NCBI GenBank assembly: GCA_943735955.1
Contig: OX030962.1
Coordinates: forward strand, 4,854,120 to 4,918,119
DNA length: 64,000 bases
Source: Piscicola geometra
Taxonomy: Eukaryota; Annelida; Clitellata; Hirudinida; Piscicolidae
Direction of reading: 5' to 3'
This document shows positions 1 through 13,315 of the stretch, one piece after another. The position numbers were made by a program, and so were the translations under genes. How positions within the stretch are numbered: the stretch's first letter is position 1; every line of letters starts with the position of its first letter. Below the pieces are notes generated by a model. The model did no database searches and had not been told where the DNA came from. It was given only the letters and a program-made list of their open reading frames with translations.

Positions 1-124
1 CACCCACTGGCTACCTACTTCACAAGGCAGATGAGCTCTGCAGATGAAGGACAGACTGTCAGAACGAATCTTCTACGCATGACTGTGTTAATGTCTATTA
101 TCTATTGTAAACTGGTCTAGTTCA

Positions 125-654
125 ATGTCTTTAAAATTGAATCCACTGAAATTTGAACTTATATTTTTTGATAATAATTGTAAACTAATTAATGATCCAT
201 GTAATTTTTCCTTTCATACTATTGTTCCATCTTATCATAGTCATAGCTTAAGATTTATTTCTGACTCAAAACTAACCTTATCAAACCAAATTCTATTTGT
301 TACTAAATCTTGCTATTTTCATCTCAGACGTATTAGGCAATTACCTTACTTAGATGACCCTTCTTTAAAGATGTTAGTTTTTGCACTTTTTCTATCTCGA
401 ATTGACTATTGTAATTTATTCTATTATAATTTAATTGAAAGTACTTTAAAACCATTATAATTATGCTGGTAGAATCGTTAGCCGTACTCCTATTTATCAT
501 CACATTATGCAGGTCCATATATTTGGAACTCATTACTTCCTTATTTAACTACTTCCAAATCATTATTTACTCTTCGTATGGATCTGAAGACATATCTGTT
601 TAACAAATTTGTTTACGAGCGTTCTTGAACTTGAGGAAAGAGCGCTATAGAAAT

Positions 655-657
<3 letters not shown>
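125..657 (+). mobile_element. Decayed 3' end of a CR1/L2-like LINE
   Basis: The conceptual protein at 125-457 resembles the C-terminal thumb region of CR1/L2/Jockey-type reverse transcriptases. It contains LRFISDSKLTLSNQ, then a CYFHLRRIRQL stretch and SRIDYCNLFYYNL. After a stop and frame changes, 470-630 still carries AGRIVSRTPIYHH and WNSLLPYLTTSKSLF, matching the conserved 'apklWNsLP' block near the end of these ORFs. The 3' untranslated end is an AGCGCTATAGAAATT motif running into TTGA repeats, the usual tail of this group. The element is 5' truncated, frameshifted and internally deleted, so it is dead. The exact clade is not resolved by eye. Confidence 0.85.
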
Positions 658-1834
<1,177 letters not shown>

Positions 1835-4800
1835 CTACAATTTGATATACTCCACACTCTCATCACACTTTTCTTCGTTGTTTAGAGGCTTATAACGACC
1901 AGTCCTGTATTTATCGTTGGAAGGACCCCAGTCTTCTTGTGGGGAAACTGCAACTTTCAGCAGCTGTCGTGAGGGTAATGATAAGGGAGTGCAAAATGGA
2001 TCTGTTTAAAATAAGAAAAATTCAAAATAATTATAAGGATCTCAATTTCATTAAAAAATTCAGTACCGTCCATAGATCGGCTGAGAGATAGTAGAGGGCG
2101 TATGCAGGAATAAAACCTAGCACGAAAAAAACCAACAACCAGCCGATTATCTCTGCTGATGGAGGAAAGATGTAGGTATCACTGAAGAGGGTTGGTGGAG
2201 CGTAGCTGATGCCTGTCGCTATAATGATGAGCTGGAGGGAAATGATATAGGCTTTTATATTTTTATGGAAAAGTTGAGTTACAAAAACTCTATGCAGAAT
2301 AAGAAGAAATCATCAGTTAAAAAGAAAAATCATTAAAAAAAATCTCTCATACAAAATTGATCACCTCTCTCGTTTAAGATAATCGACTACTTTATATAAG
2401 ACTCAGTTTTTAAACAAATCTTTTATCGCCTGTCTTACCCCCTTCTCTCTCTCTCTTTCAATCCTTTTCAAACCCACTAACGACGATAAAGACGGGAGTG
2501 ATGAGTGTAAGAGTGAACCTGAAGAGATTCAGAATGATCTTATGATCACCCACCATCATCGTCACATCCTCCATGAATCGTTTGTGGCCTGCATGTGAAG
2601 TGGTGGTTTTGGTGAAAGTTGTAGAGAATACAATGGTTTGGGGGTTGTGACAAAATAATATTGTGGATTCAAAAAACAAAACTAAAATTATAAAATAGGA
2701 TTTAAACTCTACCATAGATATAAGAGATGATGGACATTTCAAGAATGGCGAGAAAGAGTAGAGGAAAGCCGCCTAGGTAGAAGTCAACAATGGTAAAGAG
2801 GTAGAAGCCGCCCTGGAGTGTGATGAGTGTAAAATGAGCTACGTTATTCTCTTATTGGAGCTCTATGAGGCCATCGAATTAATCTTAGAATTTTTCGCCG
2901 AAAAAGTTACACCTTTTGGATTATATTACTAATATTGTATTGAAACCACTTTTCCACCGTTCAGCCTTTTTCGCCACTGCCTCTCACGTTGGTGACCATG
3001 GGGAGAGAGAGGAGGAAGAAGATGAAGATGCCGATGCCTCTGAAGAGATAGGACCTCGTGAGGGTGGAGCGGAAGAGGATGGGAAACTCGTCAGAGATCG
3101 ACGTGAAGAAGCTTTCTGACATGGAGAACTGTTTAGGGTGAAGTGAAGTGTGAATACAGATTCATAATAACGAATATTTTATTTCCTTGTTTTATCAATC
3201 TTTTTATAGTTTTCCAACAAATATTCTACCAAAACCTCTGGCCCACCATTGAACTGAGTCCAAGAATGATCATCATCAGGAAGAAGAGGGCGCTCCAGAG
3301 AGGGGCCACGGGCATGAGACTCAAGGCTTCAGGGTAGACCACAAACACAAGGCCTGGTCCTATTGGAAAATAGGAGAATGATAAAGAAATGTTACACGAG
3401 CTGAAAATAGCTAGTGAAGTAGAGCAATGTTTAAAAAGCCATAAATGGATTTAATTGACTTGAAATAGATTTTACCTACCCATCATCACCATCCCCTTGC
3501 ACTTTCCACGAACCATCAGCAGCTACTTCTGATACCTCGACTCCTTTCATGACAGCCATGTAGCCCAGGACGCTGAAGATGACGAAGCCTGCGTAGATGC
3601 TGGTGAGGACGTTGCACACGGGTATCAGAAGGGCGTCTCTGTGGTCGATGTGGAGTTGTTGCTATGCTTTGGATTGAGCAATAATTATTTTATTGATTTG
3701 ATTTTGGATCTATAAGCTTCACATAAAATTTAAATCATTAAAAAATCTTTCTTTTTTTATAAGCGTAAAAAAACCTTATAGTATTGTTGTGGAACTGGTT
3801 ATAAGAGCTCATAGCGACAAGTGCTCCAGTGCAAGTGGAGAGGGAGTAGAAGACTTGCGTGGCTGCATCTGACCACACCTGCATTGGTTTAAAAAAATTA
3901 AAGGCTCAGGGTTTGTTTGGTAGTTTATGAAGAATTCATTGAGGGGTGTTTGAAGAAGTGAATGAGAATTTAAAAGATTGTTTATTGGTTTAATTTATCA
4001 TATACGAAATGCTTTCAAGCTCTAACACAAGCTTTAAACAGTTACTAAGCACATTTTAAACATATTTCTACCCCTCATCCTTCAGAAACCATCGTTTTTC
4101 CCACACCCACAGTAAGATCGGATAGTTTACTCCAGTCAGGCAGCATGTAAAACTCAATGCCTTTTGACGCTCCTTCCAGCGTTGCCCCCTTCACCAGCAT
4201 GATGGTGAGGAGAAGGTAAGGAAAGGTGGAAGTGAAGTAAACCACCTGTAAGATTGAAGCAGCGATAAATTTTATAATGGAAAATACTATTTAATAGAAA
4301 AGAATACACATTCAAACTTCAAATCGAAGGCGAAAAATATTTTATTTTAAACTTTCTACTAAATGAGTACACCACCTTCAATATACCACTACCGTTTAAT
4401 AAGATAAACTCCACTTCACTATTTTAATCACCATTTTAATATTTAAATTTCAAACAACCGCCCTTTTCACTCACTTTTCCTAGCGATGCTACTCCTTTAC
4501 TAAGGACTAGAAAGATAAGAAACCATGCCAGAAAGAGGCATAGAGCCAGCTGCCAGACCACATTTCCACTCTCTTCCAAGCCATCGGACAGTTGTAAGAC
4601 CTTGCGACTAAGAAATTATATTTTAAAAACGTTAATATAGCATAATTTATTCCAACTTTTGAAAGTGAAATTTTAAGTTTAAATGTGCGCATTTGTCCAA
4701 ATATTTGGCTTGCTAATCAATAGGAGATCTACGCACTAGAAGAACTCTTCACTGCTCGTCTTCAACTCTTCTCTCGTCAAGTTCACTCCGTTCTTCATTA

Positions 4801-7800
4801 TCAACGTCTGATTGAATTCTGGTCAATAACGTGAAACATTATTAAAAGGTTATCAGACAATTGTCTGATAACCTTTTAATAATGTTAAACTTAAGTAACT
4901 GATTGTGTAGTTCTTTAATTTTCTCTATGTGTATATCTTGAACATTTTCTTTAATACCACTTCTTTCCACTCTACCAACACACTTGTGATGTTGATGAAC
5001 TCGGCAGTTTCAGTGCAGTAGATGGTGTTCCAAGGGTTGCCACATTTCTCCCAGGGAAGGTCAGTGTTGAAGGAACAGAAAAAGTAGTACATGCACCAGC
5101 TGATGATCACGCAGTAGTACAATGAAACGATCCATTCAGTTATTATCATTGAGTATCCCACGCCTGTTTGGGTGTGCATTTTTATTTTCGTGTATATATA
5201 TTTATCCCATATTAATTACAGCCTAACAGACACAGGCTCTGTTAAAACAATTGTAATGCGCCAGAGATGCCACTCCACACGACATACATATCTCTCAATA
5301 AATACTTCGAAAACACGCATCATATAGCCTATATGATATAGGTATAGCTCAACAAAGGATTTGATGCAGTTGCAGTTGCAGTTGCAGTTCCGACATCTTA
5401 CTATCACAGCAATCCCGATCGCCATATATATATAGTGGTCAATCCAGATTCGACTACAGACATTCGATTTTCAGTGTCTTATTTTTTTAAAGAACGGAAA
5501 ATCCCATCAAAGAGCATGGGGGTGGAGTAGGGTGGGCTAGGAGGGCCACGGCCTACCCAATACTTACACAAAAATCAACTGTGATAATCATTTGGGAAAC
5601 TGTTTAATGTACAACACTATTCGAGGCTCTAACTTATAAAAATTTTAAAACTATTCTATTAGGAACTAATTTTTTAAAACGAATTTTTTAACAACCATTA
5701 TTGTCTGGTTTAGCGATGCCGATATGAGACGTGACACTCACAAAACCATTTATTCAACAGTGGCAACCCTGGTCATGCTTCCTAGCACCACTTCGTCATG
5801 TGAACGTTCGTTCTCCGGGCTGCGACGAATAAAAACGCAATTACGATCGACAATGGGACAGGAAAGACTGAATTCAATCATGATGCCAAATGTGCACCTT
5901 GACTTGATGGACAGTATTAACATTGTGTCAGTGGCAAATGAGTTTGCCAGTCTAAATGACTTACGTAAAAAACCATTTTAAAAAAGTATTTATCTTCAAA
6001 AAAGCATAAGTTATAGCGTTTTGAAAGACATTATATAGAGAAAAAAGTATCTTTTTGCACTAATAAACGTTTATTGAGTTTAAACTTGCAATATGTATGT
6101 AATAAAATTTAATTAATTTGCCCAATGTATGCGTGATTCACGTATACCATGAGGTTAGCACAAAATATACCGATTCCGACCATAGTTGTATTAGGTATCA
6201 TGAATTAACAAAATCTTTTCAAAATGTAACATTTTATTTATTGTAAAGTATAATGTTTGATAAGTTTTTTGACATAGGCATTATCTAATCGTATTTTTTT
6301 TTAAATTCTAAATTCGTTTCCGATAATTGGAATCGATATATTGGTACACTATGCTTGTCATTATAGCTTTGTTTGAATTCTATTTTATTTTTCGGTGTCG
6401 AAAAAATCGATTTTTTCATTTATTATCATTTTAAAGAATTTAAGTCTGCTTTAAAAAGCTCGAGAGTTTCATTACTTCTACTTGATACTTTCTACCTTGG
6501 CTATAAAATTAATAATTATAATTAAAAAGTTTTTAAATATTAATTAAATTAGTTTAAAAAACATTTAATTAAGTAATAACAGCCATTTTCGTGAAAATGA
6601 ATGTTACGATGGTTCAAATGTTCGTCACGATGGCCGCAATTTTCTAAAATTGATTTTAAATTCGTCATTCTGGCTGCATATAGTTAAAATTGTGAAAAAA
6701 TGGGAATAAAAGACAAATACACGAAAATTCTATTCAGAAATTCTATTCTCAGAAAAACTATTTTCTCATTTAAAAGAAATTAATGCATCTCTTGTGCTTG
6801 AAATTATTTTTATACTCTATAATATATACATGATTATACAATGTATACTGTATACATCGTATAACAAAGTCTGTAGTCGAATCTGGATTTACCCATATAT
6901 CTATGTGCGTGTGTGTACCTTTGAAGAGGGGACTAATCTTGAAGACGTTGACAGGACTGAGGCTGGAGAACTGGCCCAGACTGATCTCCAGCATGAAGGT
7001 GGGAATGCCGATGAAGAAGAGCATGATGATGAAGGGGATCAGAAAGGCCCCTGTCGAAGGTGGTGGAAAAGGATGCTGAGTAGTGGAAGAGTTTTGATAA
7101 ATATGCAATTAAACCCATTTTTATTTAAGTTTAGTTGAACCCAGTGTTGTTCCAGTTAACTGTAACTGTAACTGAAATTGTAAATTAACTGAAAAATATG
7201 ATTCAGTTATTTTTAACTTTAATTGTAACTGTAATTCAATGCATAACTGTAACTGAAATGGAAACTGTAAAACAAGAATACTAACTGAATAGTGAAAAAA
7301 AATATCTATTTATAAAATGGGAAGCGCTACAAGATAAAACATTGGTGGTTTTTGAGCAATAATAAGATTAATTTATTTTATTCTTCGAGTCCGATTATAC
7401 TATTTTAGTGTTTTACATAGTTGCTTTTTTATGATCAGTTGAATTATACAAATTTTTATAAAATGTTTAAACTTTAAACTTTAAAGTTAATAGCGGCAGA
7501 AAACAAAAAAATGCCGTATGGGCCTATTTTATTTACGAAGCTTCATGCGACAAAAGCGAATGTCAGGTTTCAGAAGAGGATGATAATTATAAAGAGAAAG
7601 TTACCAGGTAACACACTATAGTTGATAATTATTTACGTATTAACATTTTAAAATATTATTTACCAAGTGATGAGCATAATTTTTAAGCCATTTAAATAAT
7701 TTCAATTAAACAGTCGTAAATATACGCAATTTTTATTATTTAGGTTCAGAGAAAATGATTTTTTTGATAAAAGAATATAAGAACAATGTAGAAGATCGAA

Positions 7801-8664
7801 TTTGTGAAGATCTTCAAACTGGACATCGCGTTGTCATTAGCATGGATTGCTGGACTAAGAAGGGTCTTACACTTTCATGTCTCGGGATCTCAGCACCCTT
7901 TTACAATCCATCAATGCGTCGTGCGATTCAGGTCCTGCTAAATGTTCATTCTGTCTCTCACCCACATAATTGGAGAGATGTTAGCACTTAAATTATTGAG
8001 TACCCTAGATTAAAAGCCTTTTTTGCGCAAAACATTGTTTCAGCTCCCGCTTCACAAGCGTATGTGGAAAGGGTGTTTTAAGTGTGCGGAGACCTAACTG
8101 CAAGGGAAAAAATCGCCTCAGCAAAAATCTGGAATTGAAGAAATTTATGAAAATAAACAGCATATATTATGAATAATATATTTATATATCTTTTAAATAA
8201 TTTGACTTTTAAACATTAATTTGGGCTTATTAAAAATAAAAATTCATTTTTTCCATCTTGATTAACTATAACTAAATAAAATAACTGAAACTGAAATAGT
8301 AACTGAAAAATTAAAATTTGCATAACTGTTACTTGAATAGTAACTGAAAAATTAAATTTTTCGTAACTTGAACTTGAACTTGAACTGAAAAATCCGAACT
8401 GGAAAATCACTGGTTGAACCTATAAAATGCACTACAGTAAAAGCACCCACCTCCTCCACTCTTGTACAAGAGATAAGGGAACCTCCAAACGTTTCCCAGA
8501 CCGATTCCAGCTCCAATGCACGCCAGGATGAACTCCAACTTGCCACCCCAGGCGGCTCTCTCCATCATATTGGTGTCGTTTTGCACCACCACCACTGACA
8601 CACTCCCATTGCTACTTTCTCTCATGTTCTCTCTGTGCCTTGGAGATGCCACCGATTCAACCAT
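1835..8664 (-). CDS. SLC6-family Na+/Cl- dependent transporter, 14 exons, complete
   Basis: This is a sodium- and chloride-coupled uptake carrier of the plasma membrane. Exons (minus strand, in order) are 8664-8451, 7050-6919, 5163-4976, 4807-4737, 4607-4475, 4245-4111, 3878-3775, 3638-3490, 3359-3247, 3128-2997, 2812-2713, 2588-2482, 2231-2067 and 1963-1835. They total 1,872 nt, or 623 residues plus stop. TM1 (about 45-67) has the family signature [22 protein letters not shown]3 and EL2 carry SWCMYYFF and [12 protein letters not shown], with the EL2 disulfide cysteine and the N-glycosylation sites NIT and NLT. TM6 has [16 protein letters not shown]. The TM1 position that is Asp in monoamine carriers is Gly here (GAGIGLGNV), which points to an amino-acid-type substrate. 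The exon 3 donor could be 6 bp earlier (4982) without a frame change. The substrate and orthologue are not determined. Intron 1 is almost entirely a hAT element. Confidence 0.96.
4835..4886. repeat. 52-bp perfect palindrome without spacer
   Basis: Two 26-bp arms meet at 4860/4861 and are exact reverse complements. The palindrome lies in SLC6 intron 3, 27 bp upstream (in genome coordinates, to the right) of the exon ending at 4807. Confidence 0.97.
5700..5981 (+). mobile_element. hAT transposase C-terminal (dimerisation) fragment
   Basis: An 85-codon open frame at 5724-5981 matches the hAT C-terminal dimerisation domain of the TTF/ZMYM-like subgroup. It has [20 protein letters not shown] followed by [11 protein letters not shown] and an acidic/aromatic tail. 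No terminal inverted repeats or target duplication could be assigned around it, so it is a fragment inside SLC6 intron 2. Flanking AT-rich DNA (5,426-5,700 and 5,982-6,918) shows no other recognisable content. Confidence 0.8.
7142..8412 (+). mobile_element. hAT element with intact TIRs and 8-bp target duplication
   Basis: The element is 1,271 bp. Both ends begin CAGTG and share CCAGTT inside imperfect terminal inverted repeats of about 16 bp. It is bracketed by the identical octamer GTTGAACC at 7134-7141 and 8413-8420, the 8-bp duplication typical of hAT insertion. Subterminal AACTGTAACTG/AACTGAAA motifs recur at both ends, as expected for transposase-binding sites. Inside, 7755-7991 encodes a transposase piece ([18 protein letters not shown], then [12 protein letters not shown]). 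Around 8040-8130 a decayed dimerisation motif ([13 protein letters not shown], stop, VCGDL) remains. It is internally deleted and non-autonomous. It fills all but about 130 bp of SLC6 intron 1. Confidence 0.93.
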
Positions 8665-9292
8665 TTTTAGAAGAAAAAAATTGATTTACAAACAAATTGT
8701 GGTTTATAGATATTATTTTAGGGATATTTGACAGAGAGAACTTGAAAGGTAGTTGTAGAGGTTATGTTATCCAAAGTTGCATAGCATTTCTGTTGTAGTT
8801 GTAGCTGTAGTCCCACTTTTATAAAGATTTATTGAACTCAATTAGACACCTCAAATATCAAACTAACCTTATCGGCTGTCATTCTCACGATAAGAACTAT
8901 CATCTGCAACGAGATTGCAAAATTTCTTCAAACTTGGGTTTAACGCGCTCATGTGTTTTAAAAAATGATTTTTATATGTGTTGATATTTATTTTGAGTAT
9001 TATTTTAATGGTTCGATCAAAGGTGTTTAGGCATTAATTAGACCAAACGAAATTTTCTGAGCGCTTTTGTACATTTCGTAAAGGGCGCTATACAAATAAT
9101 AAGTGATTGATTGATTGAACAAATGATAATTTTACTGGCTTTCTAGAAACAAACTCTTCCCGATTACTGACTCAAGTACTCATGAATCAAAAGCATGACT
9201 AGAATAGTTTGAGAATATATTATTTGAAAAAAATTCATAGAAAATTAATTTTAAATCAAACACTGAAGTTTTTATGCTTGATAGTTTAATGT
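8665..9292. other. Intergenic stretch between SLC6 start and TXNL1-like stop
   Basis: It holds the presumed SLC6 5' flank and the TXNL1-like 3' UTR, plus the LINE end listed next. No further gene is seen. Confidence 0.5.
8990..9118 (+). mobile_element. Short CR1/L2-like LINE 3' end with TTGA tail
   Basis: Non-coding sequence ends in GGGCGCTATACAAATAATAAG followed by three or four TTGA units, the same terminus as the LINE at 125-657 but with an unexpanded tail. Only the 3' untranslated end is left. Confidence 0.7.
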
Positions 9293-12200
9293 TTAATCTT
9301 CAAGAAGGCCTTTTTTGAGCCTGCTAGGTTTGAAATAGAAGAACGATATCGCCTGAACCACCGTGCTGGCTAGGTCATCCTGGTTGCTCTGAATATAAAC
9401 CTGAAGAGTTTAAATAGAGTTTACTGAATTATTATAAATGCCCTAAACATATTCGAACCACAAATGATTTCAGAGAAATATAAACTAACACAAATGCTTT
9501 TGCAGCTGTCCGACTTTCCATGTGTGAAGTGTAATTTCTTGCCTTTCACCAAGTCCTCGCTCGAAAGTCTATTGCCAGAGTGGTGTGAAGGAGAGTAAAT
9601 AAGAATGCCAATTTAATTTTATTTTATTTAGAGGTTAAAAAGGGAAAATGTGGCTTGACGTGCCCTTTATAACTCATATAGATATTTGTAGAACAAACTA
9701 AGTGGTGATTCTTTAAATAAGTTATTTGATAACACTCGAGGCTTAATGCTATATTCCCTGAATCGTGTGTCTTTAGAGTAGGACAGGTAAGCTACCTGTT
9801 ACAAAACACATCACTTAAGCTATTGAAGATTATTTAAATAAAAGTGTACAGTCAGTAGTGGTTCTATGCTTTTCTATGCATGTGAGACATTGAAAGTGAA
9901 TAAGGCGTGCAACTATTTTTTTAGATAATCCAAGTCCTAAAACTGACTAAAGAGTTTCTGTCTTCTCCACCATCCCATGCAGTTGCAGAAGAGTTCATTT
10001 ATTCCTTGTGCTCTGAAAACTTTTCTTTAACCTTCAAACTCAAGATATTTTGCAAACAATATTATAAAACATGTGTCATTAGCGACCAGCATCCATTTTC
10101 CCGACAGCTTTTTGTTTCTCTCGCTTTAAAATGTTTCATCGTCGTTGAGGTTTGCCAACCACAACACTCGTGCTAAAAAAAAACAAAAAATGTTTTCTAA
10201 TATCGATATTTGTTGTCTTTTCATCTCTCATGATAAAAAACAAGATAAACATTGTAAGTGCTAATTTTAATATTAGTATGAATGGCCGTAGGGGTGTGTT
10301 GAGGGATAGGAGTAATAGTCTTGGTGATAGTAATAGCACTGGGAATGATAGTAATAGTATTGGGAGTGATAGTAATAGTATTGGGAGTGATAGTAATAGT
10401 ACTGTGAATGATAGTTATAGTATTGGGAGTGAAAGTTATAGTACTGTGAGTGATATTTATAGTATTGGGAATGATAGTTATAGTATTGGGAGTGATGGTA
10501 ATAGTATTACGAGTGATAGTAACAATTTCATACTCAAATATGTCGTCTGCTTTAAGTTGGGTGACTCGTTCAAAGTCGAGGTTGTGTTTGACGTTGAAAT
10601 AGACGCTCACTCGCTTGGGCCCGTTGCCTGGAAGGAGGTGTTTGGGAGGTGATGATGGAGGAGAAGTGTTGGGGGAAGAAAGGTAAGTGATGAAAGAGGA
10701 GTGTTGAGAAGGATGATGGAGGTGATGGAGAAGGATGAAAAGATGAAGATGATGAAAGAAAGTATGGCGAAAGTGACGGTGAACATAAATATGTCGATCA
10801 AGGGGTGTAGACGGTGATTAAGGTGTGAGATGGTGATGAAGAGGTATTGATGGTGATGAAGAAAGATAGATGGGCATGAAGAGGTAGTGATGATGATAAA
10901 GAGATGGCGATAGTGATGAAAGGAGGGGGTGATGGTTGTGGGTGAAAAAGCTACTTGGAGGAGCGAGGAGACAAAACGAGCCCAAGTTGACTTTGTGGTG
11001 GAAGAAGAAGGAGAAAAGCAACTGTTTTTGTATGTGTGTGCATATGTATTTTTATGTGTGTGTTTTTCATGTATTAAATGAATCGGTTGTTCAAATAACC
11101 TTGGAGGACTTCATCACCCACCTGAGGACCCTGGTCTGACTCCACTTGACCTTTAACCTTGTTTTCTCTTTGTTGACCTGTTTTAGCAGGATCTTTGACC
11201 ATGAAAAGTTCAAAAAGACAAGAACTGGGTGAAAGGTTGAGACACTTGCAGCGTGTTTTGTCAATCTCTGAAGACAGTCTGGAACCAGTCTATAGAAGGA
11301 AGGAAGATGGGAAAAAAGATTAAAATAAGAAAAATTGAAAACTGTTGCGCTACTTTTGTTGCATAACACGTTCATGAAAAATCAATCAATCAATTGAACT
11401 TTTCTATGGCGCTTTTTATTCACACAAATTCTATATATGCAATCAGACACCCTTCCACACGCACCTTAGCTCCTGCACCACTCATGTACTTCTGCAGAGT
11501 CTGCTGCAGTGTGTCTGCGTCGGAGCCACAGTAGGTGAGTCTAGACACACCCTCCACCAGAAAGAGAAACGAGGGCAAGCACGTGATTTTGAACTCTTCG
11601 CTGGAATTCTGCCAAGAAATGTGGGTCAATTTTAATAAAACATTATGACTTATCAACAATAAAACTAATGGGGTTGAACGTTATTATAAGGTTAGAGTTT
11701 TTAAGAAAAAAATTATTCATTTATAACTGCTTGTTAATATTCTAAATAGAAACTTTCTAAGCCAACCAGCTCTCAGCTACAACAACCACAACAAGAACAC
11801 CAAGACTGAAATAACATAATTTATAAATTAAATATATAAAATAAGAGAAAAACACATCCACCTGGCAAGCTTCAATGTCGACGTCAAGGAAGGTGACTCT
11901 GGGGTGGAGACGAGCCATCCGTGAGAAGACCGCTTTGGCGTCGTCGCAGTGGCTACACCTGATTGGTTGTTGTTGTGGTGGGTGGCAGGGTGGGTGGGTG
12001 GGAGGGTGAAAGGGTGGGTGGGTTTTGGTTGGGGGGGGGGAGGAAATGTGGAAGTGGTGGGAGTGAGTAGTTGTGGTATGATGAGTGTTGTAGTGATGGA
12101 GTAGTTTTAGAAGTGGGTGTGGTAGTGTTTGTGGTTGTGCGGGTTGTGGTGATGGGTATGGTAGTTGTAGTGGGTTTGAATGCCATAGTGATGGTGTAGT

Positions 12201-12717
12201 AATAAGTGTGGTAGTGATAGTTTTGTTGGTAGTGGTGAGACATTGCTGCTGACACCCCCTTACCACCCCACCATGAAGCAGAGAACTTGACAACCACCAG
12301 TCGTTCCTTGTGCAACTTCCTCATCAACTCGCCAAACTCTTCATCACTGCCCACGTGCTGAAGGTTTTGTGGACCACACCTCTTGTTGCTAATGTTGCTG
12401 TTGTGTTCTATGTCGTTGTTGTTGCCGTTGCTGCTGCATGTGCTTTTAGTTTTGTTTTTGTTTTTAGTATGATTTTTAATTGTGTTATTATTTATATTAA
12501 TATTTTTAATTGTATTTTTATTTCTTGTACTGTTTTTAATTCTATTTTTATTTATATTACCGTTTTTAATTGTGTTTTTATTTATATTTATATTTTTCAT
12601 TGTGTTTTTAGTTATATTTATATTATTATGTTTCTTTTTCCATTTTTTAGATCTAGTGTTGTAAGTGCCATTTGTAGCAATTTTTCTATTTTTCTTTTTT
12701 CCACTCTTTCTCGCCAT
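9293..12717 (-). CDS. TXNL1: Thioredoxin domain + PITH domain protein, TXNL1-like, 8 exons
   Basis: TXNL1 proteins are cytosolic redox proteins that bind the proteasome lid through the C-terminal PITH domain. Exons (minus strand) are 12717-12272, 11958-11862, 11608-11465, 11289-11122, 11021-10955, 10627-10534, 9568-9490 and 9400-9293. From the ATG at 12717 they total 1,203 nt (400 residues). The thioredoxin fold runs from about 125: HVGSDEEFGELM, KERLVVVKFSASW, active site WCSHC split over exons 1-2, FLDVDIEACQ, and the cis-Pro loop TCLPSFLFLVEG. PITH follows: EIDKTRCKCLNLS, VESDQGPQLLFSFFFHHKVN, NGPKRVSVYFNV, and CVYIQSNQDD near the end. Human TXNL1 is 289 residues. The extra part here is an Asn/Lys-rich segment (about 1-115) encoded by AT repeats. 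It may be a real extension, or intron with the true first exon unseen and an acceptor at about 12,362. Confidence 0.9.
10276..10515. repeat. 18-bp minisatellite (GTAATAGTATTGGGAGTGATA-like)
   Basis: About 13 imperfect 18-bp units, with TAGTAT/TAGTAC and GGGAGT/GTGAGT variants, lie in TXNL1-like intron 6. On the transcribed strand the array starts immediately after the exon 6 donor at 10,534. Confidence 0.85.
10640..10950. repeat. Degenerate GATGAAGA/GGTGATGAA purine-rich repeat
   Basis: The stretch is an almost pure purine-plus-T array on the plus strand and makes up TXNL1-like intron 5 between the exons at 10,627 and 10,955. Confidence 0.7.
11379..11420 (-). mobile_element. LINE 3' terminus with short TTGA tail, minus orientation
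   Basis: CAATCAATCAATTGAA followed by the complement of a GCGCCATAG end is the CR1/L2-like terminus in reverse. It lies in TXNL1-like intron 3. Confidence 0.6.
11960..12250. repeat. GTG/GGGTGGG-rich degenerate minisatellite
   Basis: GGTGGGTGGGAGGGTG-type and GTAGTGATGGTGTAG-type imperfect repeats fill TXNL1-like intron 1. Confidence 0.65.
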
Positions 12718-13315
12718 ATCTTCATCAAAACTGAAAGCACACTTTATAAGTTTTTTTTAGCAAAAGCTTTTTTAGTTATGAATAAATATTCTGATTTATC
12801 GAAAAAACAGAAAAGGTTTTGGACACTTTGTAAAGGTGCAAGCAGTGTGCAGAGTTTGGTTCTAGATGCAGTTGCAAGCATGTAAACACAGTGTGACGTA
12901 TGGAATCAAAAGTGGCATTTTAAATAATTTTAAAAAGTTTAAAAGTTGGTGGAAATTGAGTGGCAAAAAACAAGACGTTGACGTTCAGATGTGCTTCCTA
13001 ATTAATATTCAATTAACATTCATTAAAGTGCGCAACACAAGTTTTTAAAAAGACACTACAACTAGCAGCAGTAATTAACAACATTTAATTAGGCAGCGTG
13101 ATGAGTGAAGATGTAATCTATTTGTGACAAAAAACTAATTACCCTCATGTAGATTAAAGAACACTAATTGACTTTCTGTGTGAGCTTGAGTCAGTAAAAT
13201 TGCACACACAGATAAAAAAACCTAACCCCTATTTTCATCCATTTTTCTTCTTTTCTCAGAGAAGAAAATTTTTTTTTCCTTTCTTTTCCACCCATCCCTT
13301 TTCCATCTTCCCATC
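12718..13315. other. Intergenic region
   Basis: This lies between the TXNL1-like ATG and the MARVEL-like stop, with no recognisable gene. It includes the 5' flank of the former and the 3' UTR of the latter. Confidence 0.45.

Noticed and set aside
5460..5720. Terminal inverted repeat of the hAT fragment near 5,500-5,570 (GGGCTAGGAGGGCC)
   Set aside because: No matching inverted end or 8-bp duplication was found on the right side, so element limits cannot be set.
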